DNA from: Abelmoschus esculentus | Taxonomy: Eukaryota > Streptophyta > Magnoliopsida > Malvales > Malvaceae | Reading direction: 5' to 3' | Length of the DNA: 64,000 bases | Assembly (NCBI GenBank): GCA_035048815.1 | Contig: JAUCBN010000017.1 | Span: forward strand, 10,474,936 to 10,538,935 | Shown here: positions 22,801-34,386 of the stretch, piece by piece | Layout: every line of letters starts with the position of its first letter | How positions within the stretch are numbered: position 1 is the stretch's first letter | Program-made: the position numbers and the translations under genes | Notes under the pieces: generated by a model | What the model was told of the DNA's origin: nothing | Databases searched by the model: none | Seen by the model: the letters and a program-made list of their open reading frames with translations, nothing else

Positions 22801-25800
22801 ATAACATACGCTCATTGAGAGGGGTCATCGATCACGGTATACGCTCAAAGAAAGAGACCATTCATTATGACATGCACTCGAAGATATGGGTCATTCATCG
22901 CGACATGCGCTCAAAGAGAGGGGTTGTCCATCAAGCAAACGCTCAAAGAGCGGGACCGTTCATTATGACATATGCTTAAAGAGGGATCATTCGCCGTGAC
23001 AAACGCTCAAAGAGAGGGGTCGTCCATCACGGTATACGCTATAAGAAAGGGACTTTTCATTATGACATGCACTCGAAGAGAGGGGTCATTCATCTCGACA
23101 TAAGTCCAAAGGGAGGGGTCGTCCATCATAGTATACGCCCAAAGAGAGGGACCGTTCATTATGACATGCACTCGAAGATTAGGGTCATTCATCGCCATAT
23201 ACACTCAAAGAGAAGGGTCGTCTATCATGGCATACACTCAAAGAGAGGGACCGTTCATTATGACATATGCTCGAAGAGAGGGGCCATTCTTCGCGTCATA
23301 CGCTCAAAGAGAGGGGTCGTCCATCACGGTATATGCTCTAAGAAAGGGACTGTTCATTATGACATGCACTCGAAGAGGGGGGTCATTCATCGCGACATAA
23401 GCTCAAAGAGAGGGGTCGTCCATCATAGTATACGCTCAAAGAGAAGGGTCATCCATCACGGTATACGCTCTTAGAAAGGGATCGTACATTATGACATGCA
23501 CTCGAAGAGAGGGGTCGTCCATCACGGTATAATCTCAAAGAGAGGGACCGTTTATTATAAAATGCACTCGAAGAGTGGGGTCATTCATCGTGACATATGC
23601 TCAAATTGAGTGATCGTCCATCACAGTATATTTTCAAAAAGAGGGACCGTTCATTATGACATACCCTCGAAGAGATGATTTATTCATCGCGACATACTCT
23701 CAAAGAGCGGGGTCAACCATCAAGGTATACGCTCTTCGAAAGGGCGGTTCATTATAACATTTATTCGAAGACAGGGTTATTCATTGCCACATACGCCCAA
23801 AGAGAGGAGTTGTCCATCACGGCATACGCTCAAAGAGAGGATCGTCCATCACGGCATACGCTCAAAGAGAGGTATCATTCATTATGACATATACGCTTGA
23901 AGAGAGGGGTCATTCACCGCGAAATACGCTCAAAGAGTGGGGTCGTTCATCACGGTATACGCTCTAAGAAAGGGATCGTACATTATGACATGCACTCGAA
24001 GAGAGGGTCATTCATCGCGACATACGCTCAAAGAGAGGGGTCGTCCATCACGGTATACGCTCAAAGAGGGAGACCGTTCAACATGATTTGCACTCAAAGA
24101 GAGGGGTCGTTCATCACAAAATACGCTCAAAGAGAGGGGTCATTGATCACGGTATGTGCTCAAATAGTGGGACAATTCATTATAACATGTACTCAAAGAG
24201 AGTGACCATTCAACGCGACATAAGCTCAAAGAGTGGGGTCGTCCATCATGGTATACGCTCAAAGAGAGGGACCGTTCACCATTACATGCACTCAAAGAGA
24301 GGGGTGATCGATTACGGTATACGCTCAAAGAGAGGGGTCATCGATCATGGTATAGAGGGACCATTCATTATGACATGCACTTGAAGATAAGGATCATTCA
24401 TACCAACATACGCTCAAAGAGAGGGGTCATCTATCACGGCATACGCACAAAGAGAGGGACCGTTCATTATGACATATACTCGAAGAGAGGGGTCATTCAC
24501 CGCGACATACGCTCAGAGCGTGGGATAGTCCATCACAGTATACGCTCTAAGAAAGGGACCGTTAATTATGACATACACTCAAAGAGAGGGGTAATTCACA
24601 GCGGCATACACCCAACGAGAGGGGTCGCTCGTCACGGTATGCGCTCAAGCAGAGGGACCGTTCACCATGACATGCACTCGAAGAGAGGGGTCTTTCATCG
24701 CGACATACACTCAAAGAGAGGAGTCGTTCATCATGGCGTACGCTCAAAGAGTGGGGTCATTCATCACGACATATGTTCAACGAGAGGGCTCGTCCATCAC
24801 GGTATATGCTCAAAGAGAGGGACCGTTCACCATGACATGCACTCAAAGACAGGGGTCATTCATCGCAATATATGCTCAAAGAGATGGGTCGTCCATCACG
24901 GTATACACTCTATGAAAGGGACCGTTCACAATGACATGCACTCGAAGAGACGGGTCATTCATCGTGACATACGCTCAAAAGGAGGGGTCGTCCATCATGG
25001 TATACGCTCTAAGAAAGGAACCATTCATTATGACGAGCACTCGAAGAGAGGGGTCATTCATCGCGATATACGCTCAAATAGAGGGGTTATCCATCACGGC
25101 ATATGCTCAAAGATAGGGACTGCTCATTATGATATACGCTCAAAGAGAGGAGTCATTCATCGCGACATACGCTCAAAGAGAGGGGTTGTCCATCACGGTA
25201 TACACTCTAAGAAAGGAATTGTTCACTATGACATGCACTCGAAGAGAGAGGTTATTTATCATGACATACGCTCAAAGAGATGGGTCATCGATCATGATAT
25301 ACGTTCAAAGAGAGAAACCGTTCATTTTTGACATGCAGTCGAAGAGAGGGGTCATTCATCGTGACATACGCTCAAAGAGAGGGGTCGTCCATTACGGCAT
25401 ATGCACAAAGTGAATGACCATTCATTATGACATACACTCGAAGAGATGGGTCATTCTCCGCGACATACGCTCGTAGAGAGGGGTCTTCCATCACGGTATA
25501 GACTCTGAGAAAGGGACCGTTCATTATGACATGCACTCAAAGAGAGGGGTCATTCATCGCGACATATGCTCAAAAAGAGGGGTCATCCACCACGGCATAC
25601 GCACAAATTGAGGGACTGTTCATTATGACATTCGCTCGAAGAGAGGGATCATTCACCGCGACATACGCTCAAAGAGAGGGGTCTTCCATCACGGTATACA
25701 CTCTGAGAAAGGGACCGTTTATTATGACATGCACTCGAAGAGAAGGGTTGTTCATCTTGACATACGCTCAAAGAGAGGGGTCGCCCCTCACGGTATACGC

Positions 25801-26888
25801 TCAAAGAGAGGGGTCATCCATCACAGTATACGCTCTAAGAAAGGAATCGTTCATTATGACATGCACTCGAAGAGAGAGGTCATTCATCGCGACCTACGCT
25901 CAACGGGGGGACCTTTCACCAAGACATGCACTCGTGGAGAGGGGTCATTCATCGCAACATACGCTCAAAGAGAGGGGTCATCCATCACGACATATGCTCA
26001 AAGATAGGGACTGTTCATTATGATATACACTCGAAGATATGAGTCATTCATCGCGACATAAGCTCAAAGAGAGTGGTTGTCCATCGCGGTATACGCTTTA
26101 AGAAAGGGACTGCTCACTATGACATGCTCTCGAAGAGAGGTGTCATTTATGACATACGCTCAAAGAGGTGGGTCATCGATCACGATATATGCTCAAAGAG
26201 AGGGAGCATTCATTATGACATGTACTCGAAAAGAGGGGTCATTCATCACGACATACGCTCAAAGAGAGGGGTCGTCCATCACGGCATACGCATAAAGTGT
26301 TGGACCGTTCATTATGACATGCGCTCGAAGAGAGAGGCCATTCACCGCGACATACGCTCAAAGAGAGGGGTCTTCCATCAGGGTATACGCTCTGAGAAAG
26401 GGACTGCTTATTCTGACATAAACTCGAAGAGAGGGCTCATTCATCGCGACATAAGCTCAATGAGAATGGTCATCCATCACAGTGTACGCTCTAAGAAAGG
26501 GAATATTTGTTATGACATGTATTCGAAGAGAGGGGTCATTCATTGCGACATACGCTCAAAGAGAGGAGTTGTCCATCACGTATATGCTCAAAGAGAGGGA
26601 CCGTTCACCAAGACATGCACTCAAAGATAAGGGTCATTCATCGCGACTTATGCTCAATGAGAGGGGTCGTTCATCACGCCATATGCTCAAAGAGAGGGAC
26701 CATTCATTATGACGTACGCTTGAAGGGAGGTGTTATTCACCGCAACATACGCTTGAAAGAGAGGGTCGTCCATCACGATATACGCTCTAAGAAAGGGACC
26801 GTACATTATAACATTCACTCGAAGAGAGTGGTCTTTCATCGCAAGGTACACTCAAAGAGAGGGTTCATCGATCACGGTATATGCTCAA

Positions 26889-27737
26889 TGATATGATCAC
26901 AACCAACAATGAATCAGAAGAATTTCCTATTGGACCTATGACTCGTGCTAAAACCCAGAAATTCCAAGAGGCCATGGGAAATCTATTTGTTCAAGACTGA
27001 AAATAGAGAATGCAACACCAGCTTTATTGGAACAATACAGCCTCCTACTTGTGCATGCGTTTGCATGAGTTCTTTCTTAAGTTTTTAAATTTAATTTCAG
27101 CATGTGTGCATGAATAAATAATGCTTGATGTTCATTTAAGCATGTTAGTTCAATTAAGTTCATTAGTTTAATTAATGAATGATAGTTCACTTAAAGCATG
27201 TTAGTTTTTTTATGTTTATAAGTTAATTTAGTTTGTGAGTAAATTGATTAAACTAGATCATTCAATGTAACTAGTTTCATTAATTAATCTAGCTCAGCAA
27301 ATCTGTTTCATGCATTCACTTTTATTTTTATTAAATAAAGTTGTTATCTAATGGTTGCTTATATATTTCAGCTAAGGTATTCTTTTGGAGCAAATGGTTG
27401 ATCATATTCTCAGGAATGACAAGGCATTTACATCAAAGTCCCTTGAAGACCCATCAAGGCTGATTGGTTACAATGCAATTCAATGGAGCAATTACACCAC
27501 TGAATGTTGTTATTTCCAGCAATGGCTTTAAGGCTTTCAAGAGAGTCTTTACATCATTTTAAGGATGTCAGTTTCAGCAACCAAGAAAGAGAACATGCAA
27601 TGAAAGCCTTCATTATCACAATTTAAGATAGAGTAGAGACAAGAATTAAAAACAACAGTTAAGGAGAGAATTCGAGGAATATTAGTCAACTTGTTCGCCA
27701 TTTTGGGATTGGATACGGGCATATTTGAATCTTGAGG
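26889..27737 (+). mobile_element. LTR-B3, 5' half
   Basis: Begins TGATATGATCACAACC after satellite gctcaa, the same junction as 2152 and 55912. It carries the polyprotein tail with frame damage. It matches the LTR to tcttgaggtc, then satellite begins at 27738 inside a shared gaggtc. The right half, with promoter and 3' end, is absent. Confidence 0.85.
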
Positions 27738-28731
27738 TCATCGGTCACGGTATACGCTCAAAGACAGGGACCGTTCATTATGACATGCACTCAAAGAGAT
27801 GGGTCATTCATCGCGACATACGCTCAAAGAGAGGGGTCGTCCATCACGGTATACGCTCAAAGAGAGGGACCGTTCACCGTGATAGGCACAAGAACAGAGG
27901 GGTTATTCATCGCGACATACTCTTAAAAAGAGTGGTCGTCCACCACGGCATATGCTCAAGAAGAGTGACAATTCATTTTGACATATGCTCGAAGAGAGGA
28001 GTCATTCAATGCGACATATGCTCAAAGAGACGGGTTTTCCATCATGTATACGCTCTAAGAAAGGGTCCGTTGACTATGACATGCACTCGAATAGAGTAGT
28101 CATTTATCGCGACATACATTCAAAGAGAGGTGTCATCGATCACAGTATATGCTCAAAGAGAGGGATCGCTCATTATGACATGTACTCGAAGAGCGGGGTC
28201 ATTCCTTACAATATAAGCTCAAAGATAGGGGTCATTCACCGGGACATATGCTCAAAGAGAGGGGTCATCCATCACGGTATATGCTCAAAGAGTGGGACCG
28301 TTCACCATGATATGCACTCAAGAGAGGGGTCGTTCATCGTGGCATACGTTCAAATAGAGGGGTCGTCCATCATGGTATACACTCAAAGAGAGGGACCGTT
28401 CATTATGACATACGCTAGAAGAGATGGGTTATTCACCGTGACATATGCTTAAAGAGATGGATCGTCCATCACAGCCTACACACTAAGATGGGACCGTTTA
28501 TTATGACATGCACTCGAAGAGATGGTCATTCATTGCGACATACGCTCAAAGAGATGGGTCGTCCGTCACGGTATACGCTCAAAGAGAGGGACCGTTCACT
28601 ATGATATGCACTGGAAGAGAGTGGTCATTCATCACAACATACGCACAAATACCGTTCATCAATCACGTTATATGCTTAAAGAGAGGGACCGTTCATTATG
28701 ATATGCACTCGAAGTGAAGGGTACACTTTGA
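27738..28731 (+). repeat. 33-bp satellite array S5
   Basis: About 30 monomers. The segment around 27980-28120 (gggttttccatcatgtata, then gggtccgttgactatg) is closely matched in S10 at 56770-56880, so S5 and S10 descend from one array. The right end abuts an inverted LTR-C at about 28732. Confidence 0.95.
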
Positions 28732-30292
28732 TTGTAGGACCAAGGAAGGAAGGAAGTCTCTCACAAGAAGTGGCTGCAAAATAACGAATTAAGGATAAGG
28801 AATGAAAGGAATAGGTGAAATGAATGAAAGGAATAGTTTACGGGACTGATATGGAAGCGGAAGGATGTGTGGATGGATGTTTCGGAAATTTTGTGGGGAT
28901 GAAAAAGGATTGACAATGATGAATGGAATGAGAGGAAATGTATGGAATGGTGAAATGGAAATAGTATCTTAAAGAAAACCTAATCCTGAACCTTATATCG
29001 ATCTTTAAGGGGTGGTGATAAACGGACTTTGACCCTTTTAGTATATTAAGCTAAAAGAACCCGAAGTATCAAGATGGATAGAAAAGGGTTGAGGCCACAA
29101 GTATAAAAGTACTTGATATGTCGATAAAGTTCTAAGAAGAACTAAACTAGAGAAAAAATCTCATAAGTAATTTTATATAATCACAATGGTGTATTTACAA
29201 AATGAAATCCAAGTCCTATTTATAGTTTTCTAAGGGGTTTGGCCGAAATGGCCTTTAACTATTCGAATAACCATTCATTTGAATGGTATCTCCCTCCAAA
29301 ACTATTTAAAAAGATAACTTCTCGGTCCAGCCTGCACTGGGTTCAGTAATTTGGCCATATCTAGAGCTACCAATATCGGATTGATGCGATTCAATATGCG
29401 TTGGAAAGATAATAGATAGGGGAACAATTTTCATGAAGAAAGTGAAACCCACTTCTGCTTGTATCCTGCTCAAAAATCGAAAACAAGTGGACCATTATGA
29501 ATATGTCCAATGAAAAGTACTATCTCTTTGTTTTGGTGCCCACTTCCTTTTCCTCCATGATCTTTACGCCCAATGTGGATAGTGGACAGACATGATGCTT
29601 TGTGAAGGGTAGGTGACCTTCGGGTGTTGAGCTGGGAGTGATAGCTAGAGTTGAAGTGAGCTAATCGAGCTGGGAGTAAGCTGGATTGAACTGAGCTATC
29701 TAGCTGAAAGACTTAGCTAAAGTTTGAAGCTGAAATAAGTTAATTCGAGCTGCCTTTAGCGAAGTGAGCTGGTCCATTAGCTTCCTTATACCCTCTTCAA
29801 GTCTGAGGAGTGTTTTGGAGTTAATCCGAATCATTTAAGGCCTCATTTTGAATTATGCTTCATTTGAGCTCGTATGGGACTTGTGAGATGACATGGAGCT
29901 ATCCTTTAGTCCTTTAAGTACTGTAGGAGTGTTCCATGCATTTCCAAGATATTCTGAAGTTGTCTCCTTGTGTTTCTAGCATTGTCTTCCGTTTAGCTTC
30001 TTTTGAGCTTACTGAGCTAACACTGAGCTACTATTTACTCCTTGAGCTGTAAGTAAGTCCTATGAAGAAAACATAATAATGAAAATAGTTACATGAGTTT
30101 AGAACTAAGCTAAAACTTTTAATCAATGTGGTTATATAACTATTCATTTTAATAGCTTAAGTAATGTAACTCTTAAGTAGCTTAATATAAAGTATATAAA
30201 AGTAATAAATACTAAGATTAATAAGATAACTCCCCTTTAATCCCATGCGTGAAATGAAGCATGAAAGCATGAGTAGAAATGAGCACGTATCA
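28732..30292 (-). mobile_element. LTR-C2, inverted, nearly complete
   Basis: Reverse complement of LTR-C. Its 5' TG terminus is at 30292 (minus strand tgatacgtgctc). The agctca-rich zone appears here as gagctg/tgagct words at about 29620-30060, and a minus-strand TATA box lies at 29217. At the other end it stops in cctacaatcaaagtg, about 45 bp short of the terminus seen at 50880, fused to S5. The TG terminus directly abuts the 170-bp LINE monomers. Confidence 0.82.
29217..29224 (-). promoter_or_regulatory. TATA box of LTR-C2
   Basis: tataaata read on the minus strand, within ctataaatagga, equivalent to 10160 in LTR-C1. Confidence 0.6.
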
Positions 30293-30760
30293 CCAAATAT
30301 TATTAAATCAAATTTTATGAGTTTAAACAGTTAATTATAGGCTTTTAAACAAAATTATACTGATTAATTTCAAATTCTCAGTTTTTTACTCGTTAAAATT
30401 CGAACTGATTCTTAATAAAGCACATTTAGACATGCACATTTTAATCGTAATAAAACAATAACCAAATATTATTAAATCAAATTTTATGATTTTAAATTGT
30501 TAATTATGAGCTTTTGAACAAAATTATGCAAATTAATCTCAAATTTTCAGCTTTTTACTAAATTAAAATTCAAACGGATTCTCTATAAAGCCCATTTATA
30601 CAAGCATGTTTTAATCGCAACAAAACGACAACCAAATGTTATTAAACCAAATTTTATGAGTTCAAATAGTTAATTATGGCTTTTGAACAAAATTATATAG
30701 ATTAATCTAAAATTTTTAGTTTTTTACTCGGTTAAAATTCGAACGGATTAAACGGGATAT
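30293..30760 (+). repeat. About 170-bp tandem monomers, 5' end of LINE L-B
   Basis: Three AT-rich units begin with accaaat at 30292, 30461 and 30631, spacings 169 and 170 bp. Each contains gttaatta, cttttgaacaaaatta, tttttactcg-like and attttaatcg-like segments. The same units occur at 40840-41290 in front of LINE L-C, and both arrays lead into the same CT-rich segment. They therefore belong to the LINE 5' end. Confidence 0.85.
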
Positions 30761-31591
30761 TGTTTTTTCTATCCTCTTTCCTCCCTCTCTCACCCTCTCT
30801 TCCCTCTCTTCCCTTTCATGTCTTCTACCACCTCCATCGTCCCTCTCCACCGATCCTCCTCTCCCTTGATCAGCCACTTTTCACCATCTCCGCTGCTGGG
30901 AGAGGATGAAACAACACCCGTCTCAAACTCTACAAGGTATTTTTCTTGTGATTTTTCTCATTCTTTCGCTTTACTGTTTCATTGTGAATCCTTCCCTTTG
31001 GAATGCTATGTTTTGTGGTGGTCATCAACATCACTGTTGGTATGGATCTTTGCCATGCCTCCGCTAACAATGTCGCTCGTCTTCTCTAATCACCATGGAA
31101 GACTTGAAAGATACAACTAGTGAGATAAGTTGGGTTTTATTAATTATATTTCATGAAAGTTTTACTTGGTCTTTAGACCGGGTCATTGCTACACAATTAC
31201 CACCCTTGAGAAGGGATCAATATAACATCATATATGATGTAATGTTCTTCATCAATATAACATCCAGCTACCTCTCAAGTAAGAGATCCGGAGATTCCTT
31301 GAGTATTCGCCAATTCCATCTCCTTTATTGGTTGTTTCCTTTCTTGGAGATCTTAGTTGCAGAGGCGAATCAAGCAAGTTACAATCCGATGCTGTATGCC
31401 TCAGTATTGTCTCAACCTAACCAGACTTCTTCCATTTTACAAGTATTTGTTATTTATTTTAGTAAGCATTCTTGGATAGAATTTTACTTTGGCATGAATA
31501 GAACCTTGTTGTTCCCCTTAATGTTTTTATTATTATCATTCCTTAATTCCCATGAACTCCATCCATTATTTTTCATATGGAACCACAACTC
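30761..31591 (+). mobile_element. LINE L-B 5' region with CT-rich leader
   Basis: After gaacggattaaacggg comes a pyrimidine-rich tract (30770-30820, repeated ccctctct) and an open stretch from 30818 (MSSTTSIVPLHRSSSPLISH). The copy at 41291-42104 matches closely. I do not recognise the encoded sequence. The ctacaaggtatttt at 30930-30945 could be a splice donor or simply end of homology to coding. The LINE is cut at 31591 within ggaaccacaact, where the gypsy element begins. Confidence 0.6.
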
Positions 31592-32381
31592 GGGGTGCAC
31601 CTTTCCTTATGAGTTGCTTCTCCACCTTCATGGCCATATGAACCGTGTCTTCTATTTCCACGTAATGTTGCAACTCAACAATGGCTACAATGTTAGGATC
31701 AAGACCAGATAGAAACCTTGTCATAGTGGCTTCTCGATCCTCATCAATGTTGGCTCGGATCATGACTACTTCCATGTCTTTATAATAATCCTCAACACTA
31801 TGATTGCCTTGTGTAAGGTTTTGAAGCTTGTTAAACAACTCTCTATGGTAGTGAGTTGGAATGAATCTTCTACGCATCACAGCTTTCATCTCATTCCAAG
31901 TAGAAATAGGATGTTCACCATTGCGTCTCCTACTAGATGTCAATTGATCCCACCATATAAGTGCATAATCCATAAACTCATTGGCTGCGAGTTTTACCTT
32001 TTTAAGCTCTGAATAGTTATGACACTCAAAGATGTGTTCAACCTTCTTTTCCCATGCGAGGTATGCTTCTGGATCCGTTCTTCCTTGAAAAGGAGGAATG
32101 GTAATTTTGATCTTGCTGAGATTATCATCCACTCTTGGACGTGCTCTTTGGCCTTGTTGTGCCATACTATGTTGGGATGATTGATCATGTTCAAGCACAT
32201 CATCATCCCCTTCAGGATGATACTCCTCATTACCATGATAAGCTTGTGAAATTTCAAGTTGATCAATTCGTTATAATAAGGGCTCCAATTGTTGTTGAAT
32301 CATGTTTGCCATTGCTTATAGCAATGCTTGATTTTACAAATTGGGAACTCCTTCACCACTATGACCAGATCTTTGTGACAT
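31566..32381 (-). pseudogene. Inverted gypsy gag (element B)
   Basis: The capsid region of a Ty3/gypsy gag, on the opposite strand from the pol gene that follows. The minus ORF 32198-31566 has the Retrotrans_gag pattern: PPFQGRTDPEAYLAWEKKVE, FECHNYSELKKVKLAA, WWDQLTSSRR, MRRRFIPTHYHRELFNKL, SVEDYYKDMEV and DREATMTRFLSGLD. The likely original start is the minus-strand ATG at 32381 (MSQRSGHSGEG), with stops before 32199. The last seven residues (VVVPYEK) come from LINE DNA beyond the breakpoint at about 31591. The zinc knuckle is missing. The capsid would package retroelement RNA; this copy cannot be expressed with pol. Confidence 0.9.
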
Positions 32382-32826
32382 GATTAGATAAAAAAAATTT
32401 AAACCTTACCAGCATAAATCCTCACCTTTCCACTCCAAAGAAAAAGCACTCACACTCGTGTTTCACGAGGCTTTTCCCCTTAATGCACACTCTTGCCTTT
32501 TACCACTCTTGCTCTCTTTTCTAAGTCCTTAGAGAACTTACTCAAGGCTTAACAAGCTTTCTTTGTGGAATTCGGCTAAAACAAAATGTTTAGGAAAAGA
32601 AAACAAGAAATAGGTAGCAAACGGATGATAAAAAAAATAATAAAATAGGAATCTGAAGAAAATGTGATAAAAAATACAACCCAAACCTTTTTTCACTTTT
32701 AAGATATGATCCCTCCCTCTTGAACTTTTGTTTTTGCAATTTTTTTTGACTTTTTTTTGTTTTCTAACCCGAGATAGAGAAAAAAACAAAATGCTTACTG
32801 AATCGCCAATGCTCTAACCGCAACAC
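32382..32826 (-). mobile_element. Inverted leader and primer-site region of element B
   Basis: Non-coding. Read on the minus strand, it runs from ggttagagca (resembling the LTR 3' end gagttagagca at 61056) into ttggcgattcag, a diverged form of the initiator-Met primer site, then a leader to the gag ATG at 32381. So the inverted piece spans about 31592-32826 and starts near the LTR/leader border. Confidence 0.6.
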
Positions 32827-32827
32827 T

Positions 32828-34378
32828 ATGTTCATCCGTGATGATGGAGAGATTGAAACTAACCAAGAGGAGGAGGAGGAGGATAAAGAATTTGAAGAAG
32901 AAGAAGAAGAGTTGGAACATGCCGTAGATGGAGAGGTCCTTGTTGTTAAAAGGAGCTTAAGCATGCAAGCAATTGATGGGGATCAGCAACGCGAGAACAT
33001 TTTCCATACTCGCTGCCATATTAATGGAAAGGTATGCTTTGTCATTATCAATGGTGGTAGTTGCACTAACGTTGCTAGTACTTTAATGGTAGATAAACTT
33101 GGCCTAGAAACGACCAAGCATCCACAGCCCTACAAGTTGCAGTGGCTTAATGATGGAGGAGAACTTAAAGTGATCAAACAAGTTATTATGTCTTTTTCCA
33201 TTGGCAAATACAAATACGAGGTGTTATGTGATGTTGTACCTGTTCTACTTGTGCCTAAGAAAGATGGTACATGGTGCATGTGTGTGGACTGTCGTGCGGT
33301 TAACAAAATAACGGTAAAGTATCGTAACCCTATTCCACGTTTAGATGATATGTTAGATGAGCTTAATGGTTCTAAGGTATTCTCTAAGATTGATGTTAAA
33401 AGTGGTTACCACCAAATTCGAATGCGAGAAGGGGATGAGTGGAAAACTGCATTCAAGACTAAACAACGATTATATGAGTGGTTGATTATGCCATTCGATC
33501 TAACTAATGCACCAAGGACTTTCATGAGATTAATGAATCACATCCTTAGACAATTCTTGAGTAAGTTTTGTGTAGTGTATTTTGATGATATTCTTATATA
33601 TAGCAAGAGTTTGAGTGAACATGTTCAACATCTAAGGTCAGTATTAGATGTTTTGAGAAATGAAAGACTTTATGCTAATCTACAAAAATACATATGTTGC
33701 ACTAACAAGGTTGTTTTCCTAGGTTTTATTGTGAGTGCAGATGGATTAGAAGTTGATAGAGAGAAGGTTAAGGCAATTGAGGAATGGACTAGACCAACAA
33801 GCATTAGCCAAGTTAGAAGCTTCCATGGTTTAGCAAGCTTCTATCGTCGGTTTGTACCCAATTTCAGCACCTTAGCTGCTCCTTTAACCGGGGTCATTAA
33901 AAAGAATTCCAACTTCTTTTGGGGTGTAGAACAAGAGAAATCCTTTAACCTGATTAAGGATTGTTTAATTAATGCACAATTATTAACTTTACCTGATTTT
34001 AACAAAGTTTTTGAGGTTGAATGTGATGCTTCAGATTTGGGAATTGGAGCAATTTTATCTCAAGAAGGACGCCCCATAGCCTACTTTAGTGAAAAATTGA
34101 GTGGAGCTACACTCAATTATCCGACCTATGATAAGGAAATGTATGCACTAATTCGGGCCTTGGAAACTTGGAAGCATTACCTATGGTCTAAGGAATTCAT
34201 CATCCATACAGACCACGAGGCATTAAAGCACATCAAGGGTCAGCATAAGCTAAACAAGAGACATGCCAAATGGGTTGAGTTTCTTGAAGCCTTCCCTTAT
34301 GTGATCATGTATAAAAGGGTAAGGAAAACATTGTTGCTGATGCACTGTCACGTAGGTATGCCCTTCTTAACACCTTAG
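32828..34378 (+). pseudogene. Gypsy protease-RT-RNase H with internal deletion (element B)
   Basis: A 516-codon frame. Residues 1-40 are an acidic linker. Protease-like residues 65-140 have [10 protein letters not shown], where the catalytic Asp is replaced by Asn. At about residue 139 (33240) the frame jumps without a shift from EVLCDVVP into RT ([11 protein letters not shown]), so the protease end, the linker and the N-terminal RT are deleted. RT blocks follow: [22 protein letters not shown] and the intact catalytic YFDDILIYS near residue 250. The RNase H start ([13 protein letters not shown]) and TDHEALKHI come next. The frame is lost near 34318 and ends at 34378. Reverse transcription function is not expected. 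Confidence 0.92.
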
Positions 34379-34386
34379 ACTCTAAA

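Larger units (their letters stand above)
18031..26888 (+). repeat. 33-bp satellite array S4, longest in the window
   Basis: About 8.9 kb of satellite, with ORFs up to 318 codons (24375-25331) and 311 codons (20186-21121) in two different forward frames of the same DNA. It contains one inverted patch (18636-18725), an exact 66-bp tandem copy (19731-19862) and repeated cacccgctca monomers (21110, 22010, 22265). The right end, from about 26380, parallels the ends of S1 and S9. Confidence 0.97.

Noticed and set aside
24140..24747. Minus-strand ORFs rich in SLS repeats (24140-24328, 24562-24747)
   Set aside because: These are the one reverse frame of the satellite that lacks consensus stops; nothing suggests translation.
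31800..32012. Plus-strand ORFs at 31800-32383
   Set aside because: Antisense shadows of the inverted gag, whose protein motifs are clear on the minus strand.
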